Source: Arachis hypogaea
Taxonomy: Eukaryota; Streptophyta; Magnoliopsida; Fabales; Fabaceae
Direction: 5' to 3'
DNA length: 64,000 bases
NCBI RefSeq assembly: GCF_003086295.3
Contig: NC_092054.1
Location: 34,068,393-34,132,392 of the forward strand
The notes beneath the pieces are model-generated. The model was given only the letters and a program-made list of their open reading frames with translations. It was not told the origin of the DNA and made no database searches. The position numbers and the translations under genes were made by a program. Positions within the stretch are counted from its first letter, which is position 1, and the number at the start of each line of letters is the position of its first letter. Shown here in pieces: positions 33,890 to 44,879 of the stretch.

Positions 33890-34702
33890 TGGTGCGGAAT
33901 TTAAAGTCCACAAACTAACTGGCAAGTGCACCGGGTCATACCAAGTAATACCTTACGTGAGTAAGGGTCGATCCCACGAGGATTGATGGATTGAGCAACA
34001 ATAGTATTTGATAGGCTTAGTTAGACAAACAGAAAACAGTGTTTGAATATTCAAAGAGCATTAAAAAGTAGACAGGGAAATTATTAATTTGGGAATAAAA
34101 TATGGAGAAGATATTTAAGGCTTCAGAGTTGTCTATTTTTCTGGATTAACTTTTCTTACTAACTATTTTAATTATGTAGGATTTAATTTATGGCAAACTA
34201 TATGTGACTAGACCCTAATTCCTTAGACCTTTCTAGTCTCCTCTAAAATTCATTAACTGCCAATTCCTTGGTCAATTAATTCCAATTAGAAGCTACATGA
34301 TCAAATTCCAGTTTATATGCCACAAAAATTCTAATTACCCAAAAAAAGGATTATCTGTCACATATCCCGTTAAATCCAGATAATTAAATTTTAGGAGAAT
34401 ATGTTTTCAAGCTATTGTTCAAGTAAAGAGCTTTTCCAAGTTATACAAGAACTCAAATAGAAAGAGGGTCATACTTCCGTTCCACCTAAATTCATAAAAT
34501 GAAGAGCAAAAACAATTCTTAAATTATAAATCCATGCATAAATTAAAATAGAAAAAGCAATAAAATTAATCCATACAAATAGACAGAGCTCCTAACCTTA
34601 ACAATGGAGGTTTAGTTGCTCATGGTTCAGAGTAGAAAACTAGGATTGTAAATTGGAATTGGAATAATGTTGTGGTGGTATCCCTTGTTAACTAATTGGG
34701 AT

Positions 34703-34712
34703 CCTTTTATAT
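34703..34712 (-). promoter_or_regulatory. TATA box of RE4 3' LTR
   Basis: Minus-strand ATATAAAAGG; conserved at 44102-44111 in the 5' LTR. Confidence 0.6.
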
Positions 34713-34929
34713 CGAATCCTAATAAATTTAAAATTCAAATTTCTAAAACTAAAATAATATGTTTTCCTAAAAATAATATTTTAATTTAAATCAGAATAAT
34801 TAGCAAGTCTTCAGTTGATGGGTGGGACCACTTGTTTTGTCTATTCTGCAGCTTCTAATCTGTGTTTTCTGGGCTGGAAACTGGGTCAAAACAGCCCAGA
34901 AATTGCCCCCAGTATTTTTCTGCGTTTTC

Positions 34930-35130
34930 TGTACGTGGCGCATGTCACGTGTACGCGTTAGTCACGTGTACGCGTCGATGGTCTTTTTCGCGAGTCACGC
35001 GGATGCATCGGTCACGTGCACGCGTCGCTGTGCAAATCTTCAAATCACGCGTATGCGTCAGTCACGCGCACGCATCGCCATGGAAAGCTCCAAATCACGC
35101 GTACGCGTCAGTCACGCGTACGCGTCGCTC
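34930..35130. repeat. ACGCGT palindrome array in RE4 3' LTR
   Basis: Repeated TCACGCGTACGCGTCRGTC units, 220-420 bp upstream (in sense) of the TATA box. Longer than the partner array at 44335-44460. Confidence 0.85.
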
Positions 35131-35324
35131 CTCGCTGCCATCTCCTTTGATTCTTGTGCTGCAGAAACTCCATCAAATTCTGCCAAATGCTACCTAAAAT
35201 AAACAAAATTGTAAAAGACTCAAAGTAGCATCCATATTGGCTAAAAGATAATTAATTCTTTATTAAATTCAACAAATTAGATGCAAATTCACTAGAAAAA
35301 GATAGGAAAGATGCTCACGCATCA

Positions 35325-35362
35325 GAACACCAAGCTTGAACTGTTGCTTGTCCTCAAGCAAC
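35325..35362 (-). other. RE4 3' hairpin + PPT-position module
   Basis: In sense: stem GTTGCTTG/CAAGCAAC, loop AGGA (35362-35343), then AGTTCAAGCTTGGTGTTC abutting the LTR. Confidence 0.72.
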
Positions 35363-35903
35363 CAAAACTAATATAAGCTTAGGATGTGAATTTGCATGAG
35401 AATGAGAGTTCGATTAAGCTCATGCCTCTTCTTATAGTGGGGTTTACAACTGTAATCCTGAATAGTTTTGGCATCTCACTTTATCCTTTGAAGTTCAGAA
35501 TGATTGGCATCCATAGGAACTCAGAATTCAGATAGTGTTATTGATTCTTCTAGTTCAGTATGTTGATTCTTGAACACAGCTACTTTATGAGTCTTGGCCG
35601 TGACCCTAAGCATTTTGTTTTCCAATATTACCACCAGATACATAAATGCCACAGACACCTAACTGGGTGAACCTTTTCAGATTGTGACTCAGCTTTGCTA
35701 GAGTCCCCAGTTAGAGGTGCCCAAAACTCTTAAGCACACTCTTTTTGCTTTGGACCATGACTTTAACCGCTCAGTCTCAAGCTTTTCACTTGACACCTTC
35801 ACGCCACAAGCACATGGTTAGAGACGGCTTGATTTAGCCGCTTAGGCCAGGATTTTATTCTTTGGGCCCTCCTATCCATTAATGCTCAAAGTTTTGGATC
35901 CTT

Positions 35904-35950
<47 letters not shown>

Positions 35951-36512
35951 AGCTTCGTGTTTTTCACTGCTTTTTCTTGCTTCAAGAATCAATTTTATGA
36001 TTTTTCAGATTATTAATAATATTTCTCTTTTTTTCATCATTCTTTCAAGAGCCAACAATTTTAACATTCATAAACTTCACTATAAAAAAATGCACTGTTC
36101 AAGTCATGCATTCAGAATCACAGAAAATACCACCACATTTAAGTAAGTAAGACTACTCTTAAAATTAACTCAATTTCTCATGCAATACATCACTTCTGTA
36201 ATTTTTTTTTATTTGAATTCAAGTTCAGTGAGTAATGCATGAGACCTCTTTTTAGAATTAAAGTAATTAAGAGAAAACTAAACTAGACCTAGGATTCTAG
36301 CTAATAAAGGATCATGCAACAAACAAAGCAAAATAGCAAAAAAGTGGAACATAACATAGTAAAAGCGGGAAGGAATATAGAATGAAAGGAACTTAACCAC
36401 CTTAGTTATCCTAGCGGTCGTTTTATTCTTCAGGTTGTGCTCCTCAGTGAAGATGATTCGCCTCCCTTTTTGGTGCCATAAAATTAGACAGCAAACCCAT
36501 AAGCGAAGCGTC
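35363..36512 (-). other. RE4 3' untranslated region with ORF2 vestige
   Basis: Shares a block (35455-35900) with the RE2 3' UTR in inverse orientation. Near 36470 the minus strand reads ATGGCACCAAAAAGGGAGGC, matching the start of ORF2 in RE2/RE7, but it stops after about ten codons and passes straight to the post-ORF2 sequence (ACTAAGGTGG at about 36405). ORF2 is thus almost wholly deleted. Confidence 0.6.
35907..35945. repeat. (TA)n microsatellite
   Basis: About 19 TA units. Confidence 0.95.
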
Positions 36513-36549
36513 AACACCAAACTTAAAGTTTTGCTTGTCCTCAAGCAAA
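36513..36549 (-). other. Internal hairpin + AAGTTTGGTGT module of RE4
   Basis: In sense: stem TTTGCTTG/CAAGCAAA, loop AGGA (36549-36530), then CTTTAAGTTTGGTGTTG, about 40 bp before the vestigial ORF2 ATG. Confidence 0.75.
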
Positions 36550-37319
36550 GAAGAACTGAAAACAAAAACAAATACTAAGATAAAAGAAGAATAAAAGGAT
36601 AAAAGAATAAGAGAAAATTAGGATTTGGGGGGTGGATGATTTGAAATCAGGTGCTGAGGTAGTTTAATTGGGGGTCGCATGCGACGCGGAAGCGTAAGGC
36701 ACGCGTAAGCGTGGAACGCATGAATTTCAAGTGACGCGTACGCGTCGGAGACGTGTACATGTGGACGGCCAGGATGGAAAAACGACGCGAACGCATCAGG
36801 GATGCGTCCACGTGGTGGGGCTTGTGCGCCCAGCACATTTCCAGCCCCACACCGGCATAACTCTCTGGCCAAAACACCTTTTACGCTGATTTTACTCATC
36901 CACGCGTGCGCGTGCTTGACGCGGACGCGTAGAGTGCCAAAATCGCAAGTGACGCGGACGCATCATAGACGCGTACACGTGAACAAGTTTATGCGCAAGG
37001 CACCATTCCTGCGCCACTCTCGCACAACTCTCTGTCAAATTTTATTTTTCACGAACACACATATGACGCGTACGCGTCAGCGACGCTTGCGCGTTGTGTG
37101 CTCTTTTTTTTTTTTGAAATTGTTCGGTTCCTGTTCTAAGATAGCTGCATGATCTGAAAAACAGTAAAAAATTTAGTAAAAATCAAATAAGGAAGCAAAC
37201 TACTACTACGAAAAATAGCTAATAAGGATACGAAATTATCGGGTTGCCTCCCGACAAGCGCTTCTTTAGCGTCACTAGCTTGACGGTCAGTTCTGCTAGT
37301 TCAGCAGATGAATGGACCT
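36550..37319 (-). repeat. RE4 spacer with ACGCGT palindrome array
   Basis: 36670-37100 has GACGCGTACGCGTC-type words; the rest is AT-rich. Same position (after integrase) as the array of RE1 at 7190-7700. No gene. Confidence 0.75.
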
Positions 37320-38694
37320 CTAGCGATCAATCTCGCCTCCAAGATAGTGCTTCAACCTCTGGCCATTCACTGTAAACTTCCTGTCAGAATTCCCTTCCTG
37401 TATTTCCACATGACCATATGGTAAAGCTCTGGTAACCACAAACGGTCCTGACCACCGGGATTTCAGCTTTCCGGGAAAGAATTTGAGCCTTGAATCATAC
37501 AGAAGCACTCTTTGTCCTGGCTCAAAGACTCTGATGGCAATCTTCTTGTCATGCAGCAGCTTGGTTCTTTCCTTATACAGCTTGGCATTCTCATAGGCTA
37601 AATATCTGAATTCATCAAGCTCATTCAACTGAAGCATCTGCTTAATTCCTGCAGCTTCTGAATCAAGATTCAGGTACCTGATTTCCCAGTAAGCCTTGTG
37701 CTCCAGCTCAACTGGCAAGTGACAGGCTTTGCCATAGACTAACTGATAAGGAGATATGCCAATAGGAGTCTTGTAAGCTGTCCGGTATGCCCAGAGAGCA
37801 TCATCAAACTTCCTAGACTAGTCCTTTCTTGAAACACTGACGGTCTTCTCTAGAATCCTCTTAAGTTCCCTGTTGGAAACTTCAACCTGTCCACTTGTCT
37901 GAGGGTGATAGGGGGTTCCCATTTTATGACGGACTCTATATCTATGCAGAAGAGAGTCCAGCTGTCTGTTACAGAAGTGGCTTCCACCATCACTAATGAG
38001 TGTCCTTGGAACACCAAACTGGCTAAAGATATATCTCTGAAGAAAGCTCATTACCACATTGGCATCATTGGTGGGTAGAGCCACAGCTTCCACCTACTTG
38101 GACACATAATCAACTGCCACTAGAATATAGTTGTTTGAATGTGAGGGTGGGAAAGGTCCCATGAAATCAATACCCCACACATCAAACAACTCAACCTCAA
38201 GAATCCCCTACTGTGGCATTTCATGGTTGGCATGGAGATTCGTGGCCTTTGCACATCTGTCATAATGCTTCACAAATTCTCTTAAATCTTTGAAGAGAGT
38301 CGGCCAGTAAAACCCGCTCTGAAGGATCTTTGTAGCTGTCCTTTTACCACCAAAGTGGCCTCCATAATCAGAACCATGACAGTGCCAAAGAATCTGCTGT
38401 GTTTCTTCATCTGGGACACATCTCCGGATTATACCATCTGAACACCTTTTAAAAAGGTATGGTTTCTCCCAAATGTAGTACTTGGCATTAGTCAATAGCT
38501 TCTTTACTTGTTGCCTGCTGTACTCCCTTGGGATAAAATTCATGGCCTTATAATTGGCAATGTCTGCAAACCATGGAGCCTGCTGAATGAGGAACAATTG
38601 CTCATCCGAAAATGTCTCAGTCACGGCTGTGGGTGGTTGTTCTCCTGCTTCAGGCTCAATTCTGGAGAGATGGTCAGCTACTTGATTTTCTGAC
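37320..38694 (-). pseudogene. RE4 integrase
   Basis: Minus strand: [20 protein letters not shown], zinc finger GGHFGGKRTATKILQSGFYW and HYDRCAKATN (38420-38220), core ISDGGSHFCNRQLDSLLHRY with YHPQTSGQVEVSNRELK (38000-37850), then [17 protein letters not shown] and [12 protein letters not shown] to a TGA near 37320. Stops near 38205, 38095 and 37815 interrupt it. The DDE residues look present. A frameshift near 38695 separates it from RNase H. Confidence 0.88.
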
Positions 38695-40398
38695 ACTTTC
38701 CTGTCTTTTTATCTCAATATCAATCTCCTGAAGGAGCAACACCCATCTGATTAATCTTGGTTTAAAATCCTGTTTGGTTAGAAGGTACTTCAAAGCAGCA
38801 TGGTTAGTATAAACAATAACCTTAGAACCAAGTAAATAGGACCTAAACTTATCAACAGCATACACAACAGCTAATAATTCATTTTCTGTAGTTGTGTAAT
38901 TCTTTTGAGCATCATTTAACACACGACTAGCATAGTAAATGACATGTACAAGCTTACCATGCCTCTGTCCTAAAATAGCTCCTATAGCAAAATCACTAGC
39001 ATCACACATTAATTCAAAGGGTAAATCCCAGTCAAGAGGAGCTATAATGGGAGCAGAGGTAAGTTTTGCTTTCAGAGTTTCAAAAGCATGCAGACAATCA
39101 GAGTCAAATACAAAAGGAATATCAACAACCAACAGGTTGCTCAATGGTTTAGCAATTTTAGAAAAATCTTTTATAAATCTTCTATAAAATCCTGCATGAC
39201 CCAAGAAACTCATAACTGCCTTAATATTAGTTGGTGGTGGTAATTTTTCAATTACCTCCACCTTTGCTTTATCTACCTCAATCCCCTTACTTGAAATCCG
39301 GTGTCCAAGAACAATGCCTTCTGTAACCATAAAATGGCATTTTTTCCAATTTAAAACAAGGTTTGATTCTTGACACCATTTCAAGACAAGAGATAAATGT
39401 TTAAGGCAGGATTCAAAAGAATTACCAAAAACAGAAAAGTCATCCATAAATATCTCAATAAACTTTTCAACCATATCAGAAAAAATTGAAAGCATACACC
39501 TCTGAAAAGTTGATGGAGCATTACAAAGTCCAAATGGCATTCTCCTGTAAGCAAATACTCCAAAGGGGCATGTGAATGCTGTCTTCTCTTGATCTTGAGG
39601 GTCCACTGCAATTTGATTATATCCAGAATATCCATCTAGAAAACAATAAAAAGCATGACCAGCTAACCTCTCAAGCATCTGATCAATGAAAGGGAGGGGA
39701 AAATGATCTTTCCTTGTAGCAGTGTTGAGCCTCTTGTAGTCTATGCATATTCTCTATGTTGTGATTGTTCTTGTAGGAATAAGCTCATTCTTTTCATTCT
39801 TGATCACTGTCATCCCTCTTTTCTTGGGAACTACCTGCACAGGACTTACCCAAGGGCTGTCAGAAATAGGGTAAATAATACCTGCTTCCCATAATTTCAT
39901 TACCTCTTTTTGGACCACCTCTTTCATAGTTGGATTAAGTCTCCTTTGTGGTTGCACAACTGGTTTAGCATCATCTTCAAGGAGAATCTTGTGGATACAC
40001 TTGGTTGGACTAATCCCCTTCAAGTCACTAATGGTCCACCCAAGAGCTGTTTTATGGCTCCTGAGCACTGAAACAAGCGCCTCTTCTTCTTTAGGCTTCA
40101 GAGAAGAGTTTACTGGATATGAATCATTTCCACCCAAGAACACATATTTCAGAGAAGGAGGCAAAGGTTTGAGCTCAAGCTTGGGGACTTCTTCCTCCTT
40201 TATTGGTGTGTTCATCAGCTCCTTTTGGGGTGGTGAATCATCAACTTCAACTAATTCGTACTCAGAGATAGGATCCAGAACATCATCAAGTACCTCAGCT
40301 TCCAGTACTTCTTGAACAAGTGGTTCAATAACATCTATTTTCATACACCCCTCAGAATCATTAGGGTGCTTGAGGGCTTCAAAAATATTTAGGACCAC
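38695..40398 (-). pseudogene. RE4 reverse transcriptase and RNase H
   Basis: One frame with a single stop (about 39751, reading TTITTxRICIDY, where a Trp codon is expected). Motifs in order: [75 protein letters not shown], active site [31 protein letters not shown], RNase [41 protein letters not shown] and [21 protein letters not shown] is as in RE1. Confidence 0.92.
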
Positions 40399-42651
40399 CT
40401 ATTCTTCATTGACCCTCAGGGTTAATTCACCCTTTTGCACATCAATCAGAGCTCTACCTGTAGCTAAAAAGGGTCTACCAAGTATAATAGAGGATTTTAC
40501 CTCCTCTTCCATGTCTAATATAACAAAATCAACAGGGAAGATAAATGGTCCTACTTTCACAAGTAAATCTTCAACAACACCCACAGGTAATTTAATAGAA
40601 AAATCAGCAAGTTGAAGAGAAATACGAGTGGGTTTTACCTCCTCAATTTGAAGCTTTTTCATCACTGAAAGTGGCATTAGATTGATGCTAGCTCCAATAT
40701 CACATAAAGCTCTCTGAAGGCCGACATCTTCAATGGTGCAAGGAATGACAAAACTTCCTGGGTCTGGCATTTTCTCAGGAAGGGTGTGTTGAATAATGGC
40801 ACTACATTCCTTGGTTAACACCACTGTCTCTTGTTCCTTCCAATTCCTCTTATGAGTCAACAATTCTTTCATAAATTTTGCATAGAGAGGCATTTGCTCT
40901 AGAGCCTCTACAAAAGGAATGCTGATCTGCAGCTTCTTGAAGACATCTAAAAATTTTGAGAATTGCTTTTCCTTGGATGCCTTTTGAAGCCTATGAGGAT
41001 ATGGCATTTTTGGATTGTATTCAGGAGCCTTTGACAAGGTGGGATAAGTGTCAAGAGAGTCAGGAAACGGGTTGTCTGCACGTTTAGGAGGGGCGTGCTC
41101 TACATCTCCCTTCTTCTCCTCTAGAGCTTCTTTTTCAACTAGCTCTTCATTGGTCTTGGTCTCAGATCCAGCTACTTTACCACTTCTCAACTGAATAGCC
41201 TTGCAATCTTCTCTTGGGTTCACCACTCTATCACTTGGAAATGTACTTGCAGACCTCTCAGGTATTTGCTTGCTTAGTTGGCCCATCTGCACTTCCAAAT
41301 TTCTAATGGAGGCTCTGGTTTCCTGCATAAAACTCCTCATCAGCTCCCAATTAGAATCTTCTTGGGATTTAGAGTTTTCCTGCTGAGGTGGTTGTTGCTG
41401 CTGAGACTGAAATTGGCGGTTGTTGTAATTGTTCTGTTAGAAGCCGCCCTGAGAATTATTGTTAAAGTTCTGAGGTCTCTGAGGTTGGTCCCTCCATCCA
41501 GAATTAGGGTAATTCCTCCACCCCTGATTGTATGTCTTAGAATATGGATCATTGTTGGGATTCCTAGGACCACTCCCCATGTAATTGACCTGTTCAGAAG
41601 AAGGTTGAGCATAATCATAATTATCATTTTGCACAAAGTTACCTGCCATGTCATAGGAGGTCTCTTGGGGTAGATTTTGAGTGTTGATGGCTGAGACTTG
41701 CATGCCACCCATCTGTTGAGTAAGTAGATTTATCTGCTGGGACATAAGCTTGTTCTGAGCAAGAAGAGCATTAACAGCTTCCACTTCTAGCACGCCTCTC
41801 TTCTGAGAGGTCTCAGAGTTCACAGGATTCCTGTTAGATGAGTATAAATATTGGTTGCTTGCAACCAATTCAATCATCTCAATAGTCTCCTCTGGTATCT
41901 TCTTCTTGTGCAGTGAACCACCCGCAAAAGTATCTAAGCTCATCTTGGACATCTTGCCCAAGCCTTCATAGAAGATATCTAGTTGGGTCCATTTGGAGAA
42001 CATGTCCAGAGGGCATTGCCTAGTCAGTAGCTTGTATCTCTCCCAGGCTTCATAAAGGGTTTCACCCTCCTTCTGTCTGAAGGTCTGAACCTCCAACCTA
42101 AGCTTAGTCAGCTTCTTTGGTGGGAAAAATTTAGTGAGAAACTCTGTAACAATCTTTTTCCAAGTATTCAGACTCTCCTTTGGTTGTGAATCTAGCCATA
42201 GCTTTGCTTTATCCCTCAGAGCAAACGGCAAAAGCATCAGTCTGTACACCTCTGGGTTCACTCCATTTGTCTTCACAGTATCACATATCTGCAGAAAATC
42301 AGAAATAAATTGATTTGGATCTTCATGAGGAAGTCTGTGATACTGGCAATTTTGTTGCACCAGGGTGACTAGTTGTGGCTTCAACTCAAAGTTGTTTGTA
42401 GTTATAGGAGGCACCACAATGCTCTTTTCATAAAGATCTGCAGTAGGAGAAGAATAAGAGCCAAGCACTCTCCTTTGTTGATCATCCCCATTCGGATTTA
42501 CCACATTGGCATTAACAGAATTATTATTATCCATCGTGGACTCTGTAGCCTTGTAAAGTCTTGCTTGTTGTAAACGTCGCCTGAAAGTTCTTTCAGGTTC
42601 AGGATCAAAGTCTAAGAGATGTTCTTTGTCTCTGTTCTTGCGCATAAACAA
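40399..42651 (-). pseudogene. RE4 gag-protease
   Basis: Same frame as RT. Gag starts near 42645 (MRKNRDKEHLLDFDPEPERT), capsid motifs NNFELKPQLVTLVQQNCQYH, YRLMLLPFALRDKAKLWLDS, FFPPKKLTKLRLEVQTFRQK; C-terminal Asn/Gly/Tyr-rich part with YNQGWRNYPNSGWRDQPQ. Stop near 41435, then RNLEVQMGQLSKQI and protease CDIGASINLMPLSVMKKLQI with IILGRPFLATGRALIDVQKG. TAG at 40399-40401 is the only break before RT. Here the protease motif is DIGA. Confidence 0.9.
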
Positions 42652-43261
42652 ACAGAAGACAAGAAAAGATGGGACTCTCTACGTCAGAGTGCAGAGAAGT
42701 CCCTTTGAGGTAACCTGTGTAAAATAATAAAATAAAAATACTAAATAAATAACTAAAAAAATTTCAAAAATAATAACTGAAATTAATAAAAAAATTTCAA
42801 AAATTTAAAAGGAAAAATAAACAGAAAAATGAAAATAAAATCAACTGGGTAACACCAAACTTAATTTCAGAAATTGAGGAAAAAATATTAATACTAAAAT
42901 ATTTTTTTTTTAATTTAAAGATAAAAATAAAACAAAACTAATAGAATATAGAAAGAGAAAATAAAATAATGGGAGTAAACAAAAATGAAAATAAAAGAAA
43001 GTAAAAATAAAAAGAAAATAAAATAAAAATGAAATAAAAAAATATAGAAGAAAATAAAAAAAATGAACTAAAGCAAAAAAAAGAAAGATCAAAAGCAAAA
43101 GGACGTAAAGGAAACAGGAGGGGGGGAACGAACGAAACTGTACGGGAATGAAAATAAACAAAAATAAAAAATAAAAATTAATAATAATAAAATAAAACTA
43201 ATTAAAATTAAAATGCCTAACCTAAGCAATCAAGTAACTAATAGTTGTTAATCACAGTCAA
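42652..43261 (-). other. RE4 5' leader
   Basis: A-rich low-complexity DNA (AAATAAAA runs), sense TAAGTTTGGTGTT at about 42852. No gene. Confidence 0.65.
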
Positions 43262-43279
43262 TCTCCGGCAACGGCGTCA
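43262..43279 (-). other. RE4 primer binding site (tRNA-Asp, two changes)
   Basis: Minus-strand TGACGCCGTTGCCGGAGA, two transitions from the perfect complement. Confidence 0.88.
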
Positions 43280-44334
43280 AAAACTTGGGGCGGAATTTAA
43301 AGTCCACAAACTAACCGGCAAGTGCACCGGGTCGTACCAAGTAATACCTTACGTGAGTAAGGGTCGATCCCACGAGGATTTATGGATTAAGCAATAATAG
43401 TATTTGATAGGCTTAGTTAGACAAACAGAAAATAGTATTTGAATATTCAAAGAGCATTAAAAAGTAGATAGGGAAATGATTAATTTGGGAATAAAATATG
43501 GAGAAGATAGTTAAGGCTTCAGAGTTATCTATTTTTCTGGATTAACTTTTCTTACTAACTATTTTAATTATGTAGGATTTAATTTATGGCAAACTATATG
43601 TGACTAGACCCTAATTCCTTAGACCTTTCTAGTCTCCTCTAAAATTCATTAACTGCCAATTCCTTGGTCAATTAATTCCAATTAGAAGCTACATGATCAA
43701 ATTCCAGTTTATATGCCACAAAAATTCTAATTATCCAAAAATAAAAGGATTATATGTCACGTATCCCGTTAAATCCAGATAATTAAAATTTAGGAGAATA
43801 TGTTTTCAAGCTATTGTTCAAGTAAAGAGCTTTTCCAAGTTATACAAAAACTCAAATAGAAAGAGGGTCATACTTCCGTTCCACCCAAATTCATAAAATG
43901 AAGAGCGAAAATAATTCTTAAATTATAAATCCATACATAAATTAAAATAGAAAAAGCAATAAAATCAATCCATACAAATAGATAGAACTCCTAATCTTAA
44001 TAGTGGAGGTTTAGTTGCTCATGGTTCAGAGTAGAAAACTAGGATTGTAAATTGGAATTAGAATAATGTTGTGGTGGTATCCCTTGTTAACTAATTGGGA
44101 TCCTTTTATATCTAATCCTAATAAATTTTAAATTCAAATTTCTGAAACTAAAATAATATCTTTTCCTAAAAATAATATTTTAATTTAAATCAGAATAATC
44201 AGTAAGTCTTCAGTTGATGGGTGGGGACCACTTGTTTTGTCCATTCTGCAGCTTCTAATCTGTGTTTTCTGGGCTGGAAACTGGGTCAAAACAGCCCAGA
44301 AATCGCCCCCAGCATTTTTCTGCGTTTTCTATAC

Positions 44335-44460
44335 GTGGCTAATGTCACGCGTACGCGTGACTGACGTGTCGATGGTCTTTTTCGCGAGTCACGCGGACGC
44401 GTCGGTCACGCGTACGCGTTGTTGTGCAAATCTTCAAATCACGCGTACACGTCGCTCCTC
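44335..44460. repeat. ACGCGT palindrome array in RE4 5' LTR
   Basis: Same units as 34930-35130 but about 70 bp shorter: the block around ATGGAAAGCTCCAAATCACG is missing. Confidence 0.85.
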
Positions 44461-44579
44461 GCTGCCATCTCCTTTGATTCTTGTGCTGCAGAAACTCTAT
44501 CAAATTACGCCAAATGCTACCTAAAATAAACAAACACTACAAGAAAAATACCCATTTAGCCACACTTTTTTTAAACTAC

Positions 44580-44800
44580 ATTTGCAAAGCGTAGCCTATT
44601 CATAAAATAGGCTACGCTTTTCAACGTGTTACTTTTTTACATGACAATAGGAAACATAGTTGTGGCATCACTTGAAAAGTGTCTCCTTAGATATTATAAA
44701 AATCACTTATAAAGCGTAGCCTTATCTAAATATCTATGAATACACTTTTCTCATCAAAGGGAACGCTTTTAAAGAGTAGCTTATTTATTCTGTTTCAGGT
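44580..44800. repeat. CACTA2 left subterminal repeats
   Basis: AAAGCGTAGCC, GGCTACGCTTTT and variants in both orientations. Confidence 0.8.
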
Positions 44801-44879
44801 GCGCTTTTAAAATGTCTCCTAATATGAGAATCCTCAATAAACACTTAGTAAAAAAATTTTTTGGCCTTCCCCCTTAGTC

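Larger units (their letters stand above)
33890..35324 (-). repeat. RE4 3' LTR
   Basis: 1435 bp, plus-strand TGGTGCGGAATTT...GCTCACGCATCA. U5 motif GGGATCGACCC (minus) at 33965-33975. Sense start TGATGCGTGAGC. Confidence 0.92.

Noticed and set aside
38674..39678. Integrated plant pararetrovirus (caulimovirid) polymerase
   Set aside because: RT is followed by RNase H and a DDE integrase, and the element has LTRs, a tRNA-Asp primer site and target duplications; no movement protein is present.
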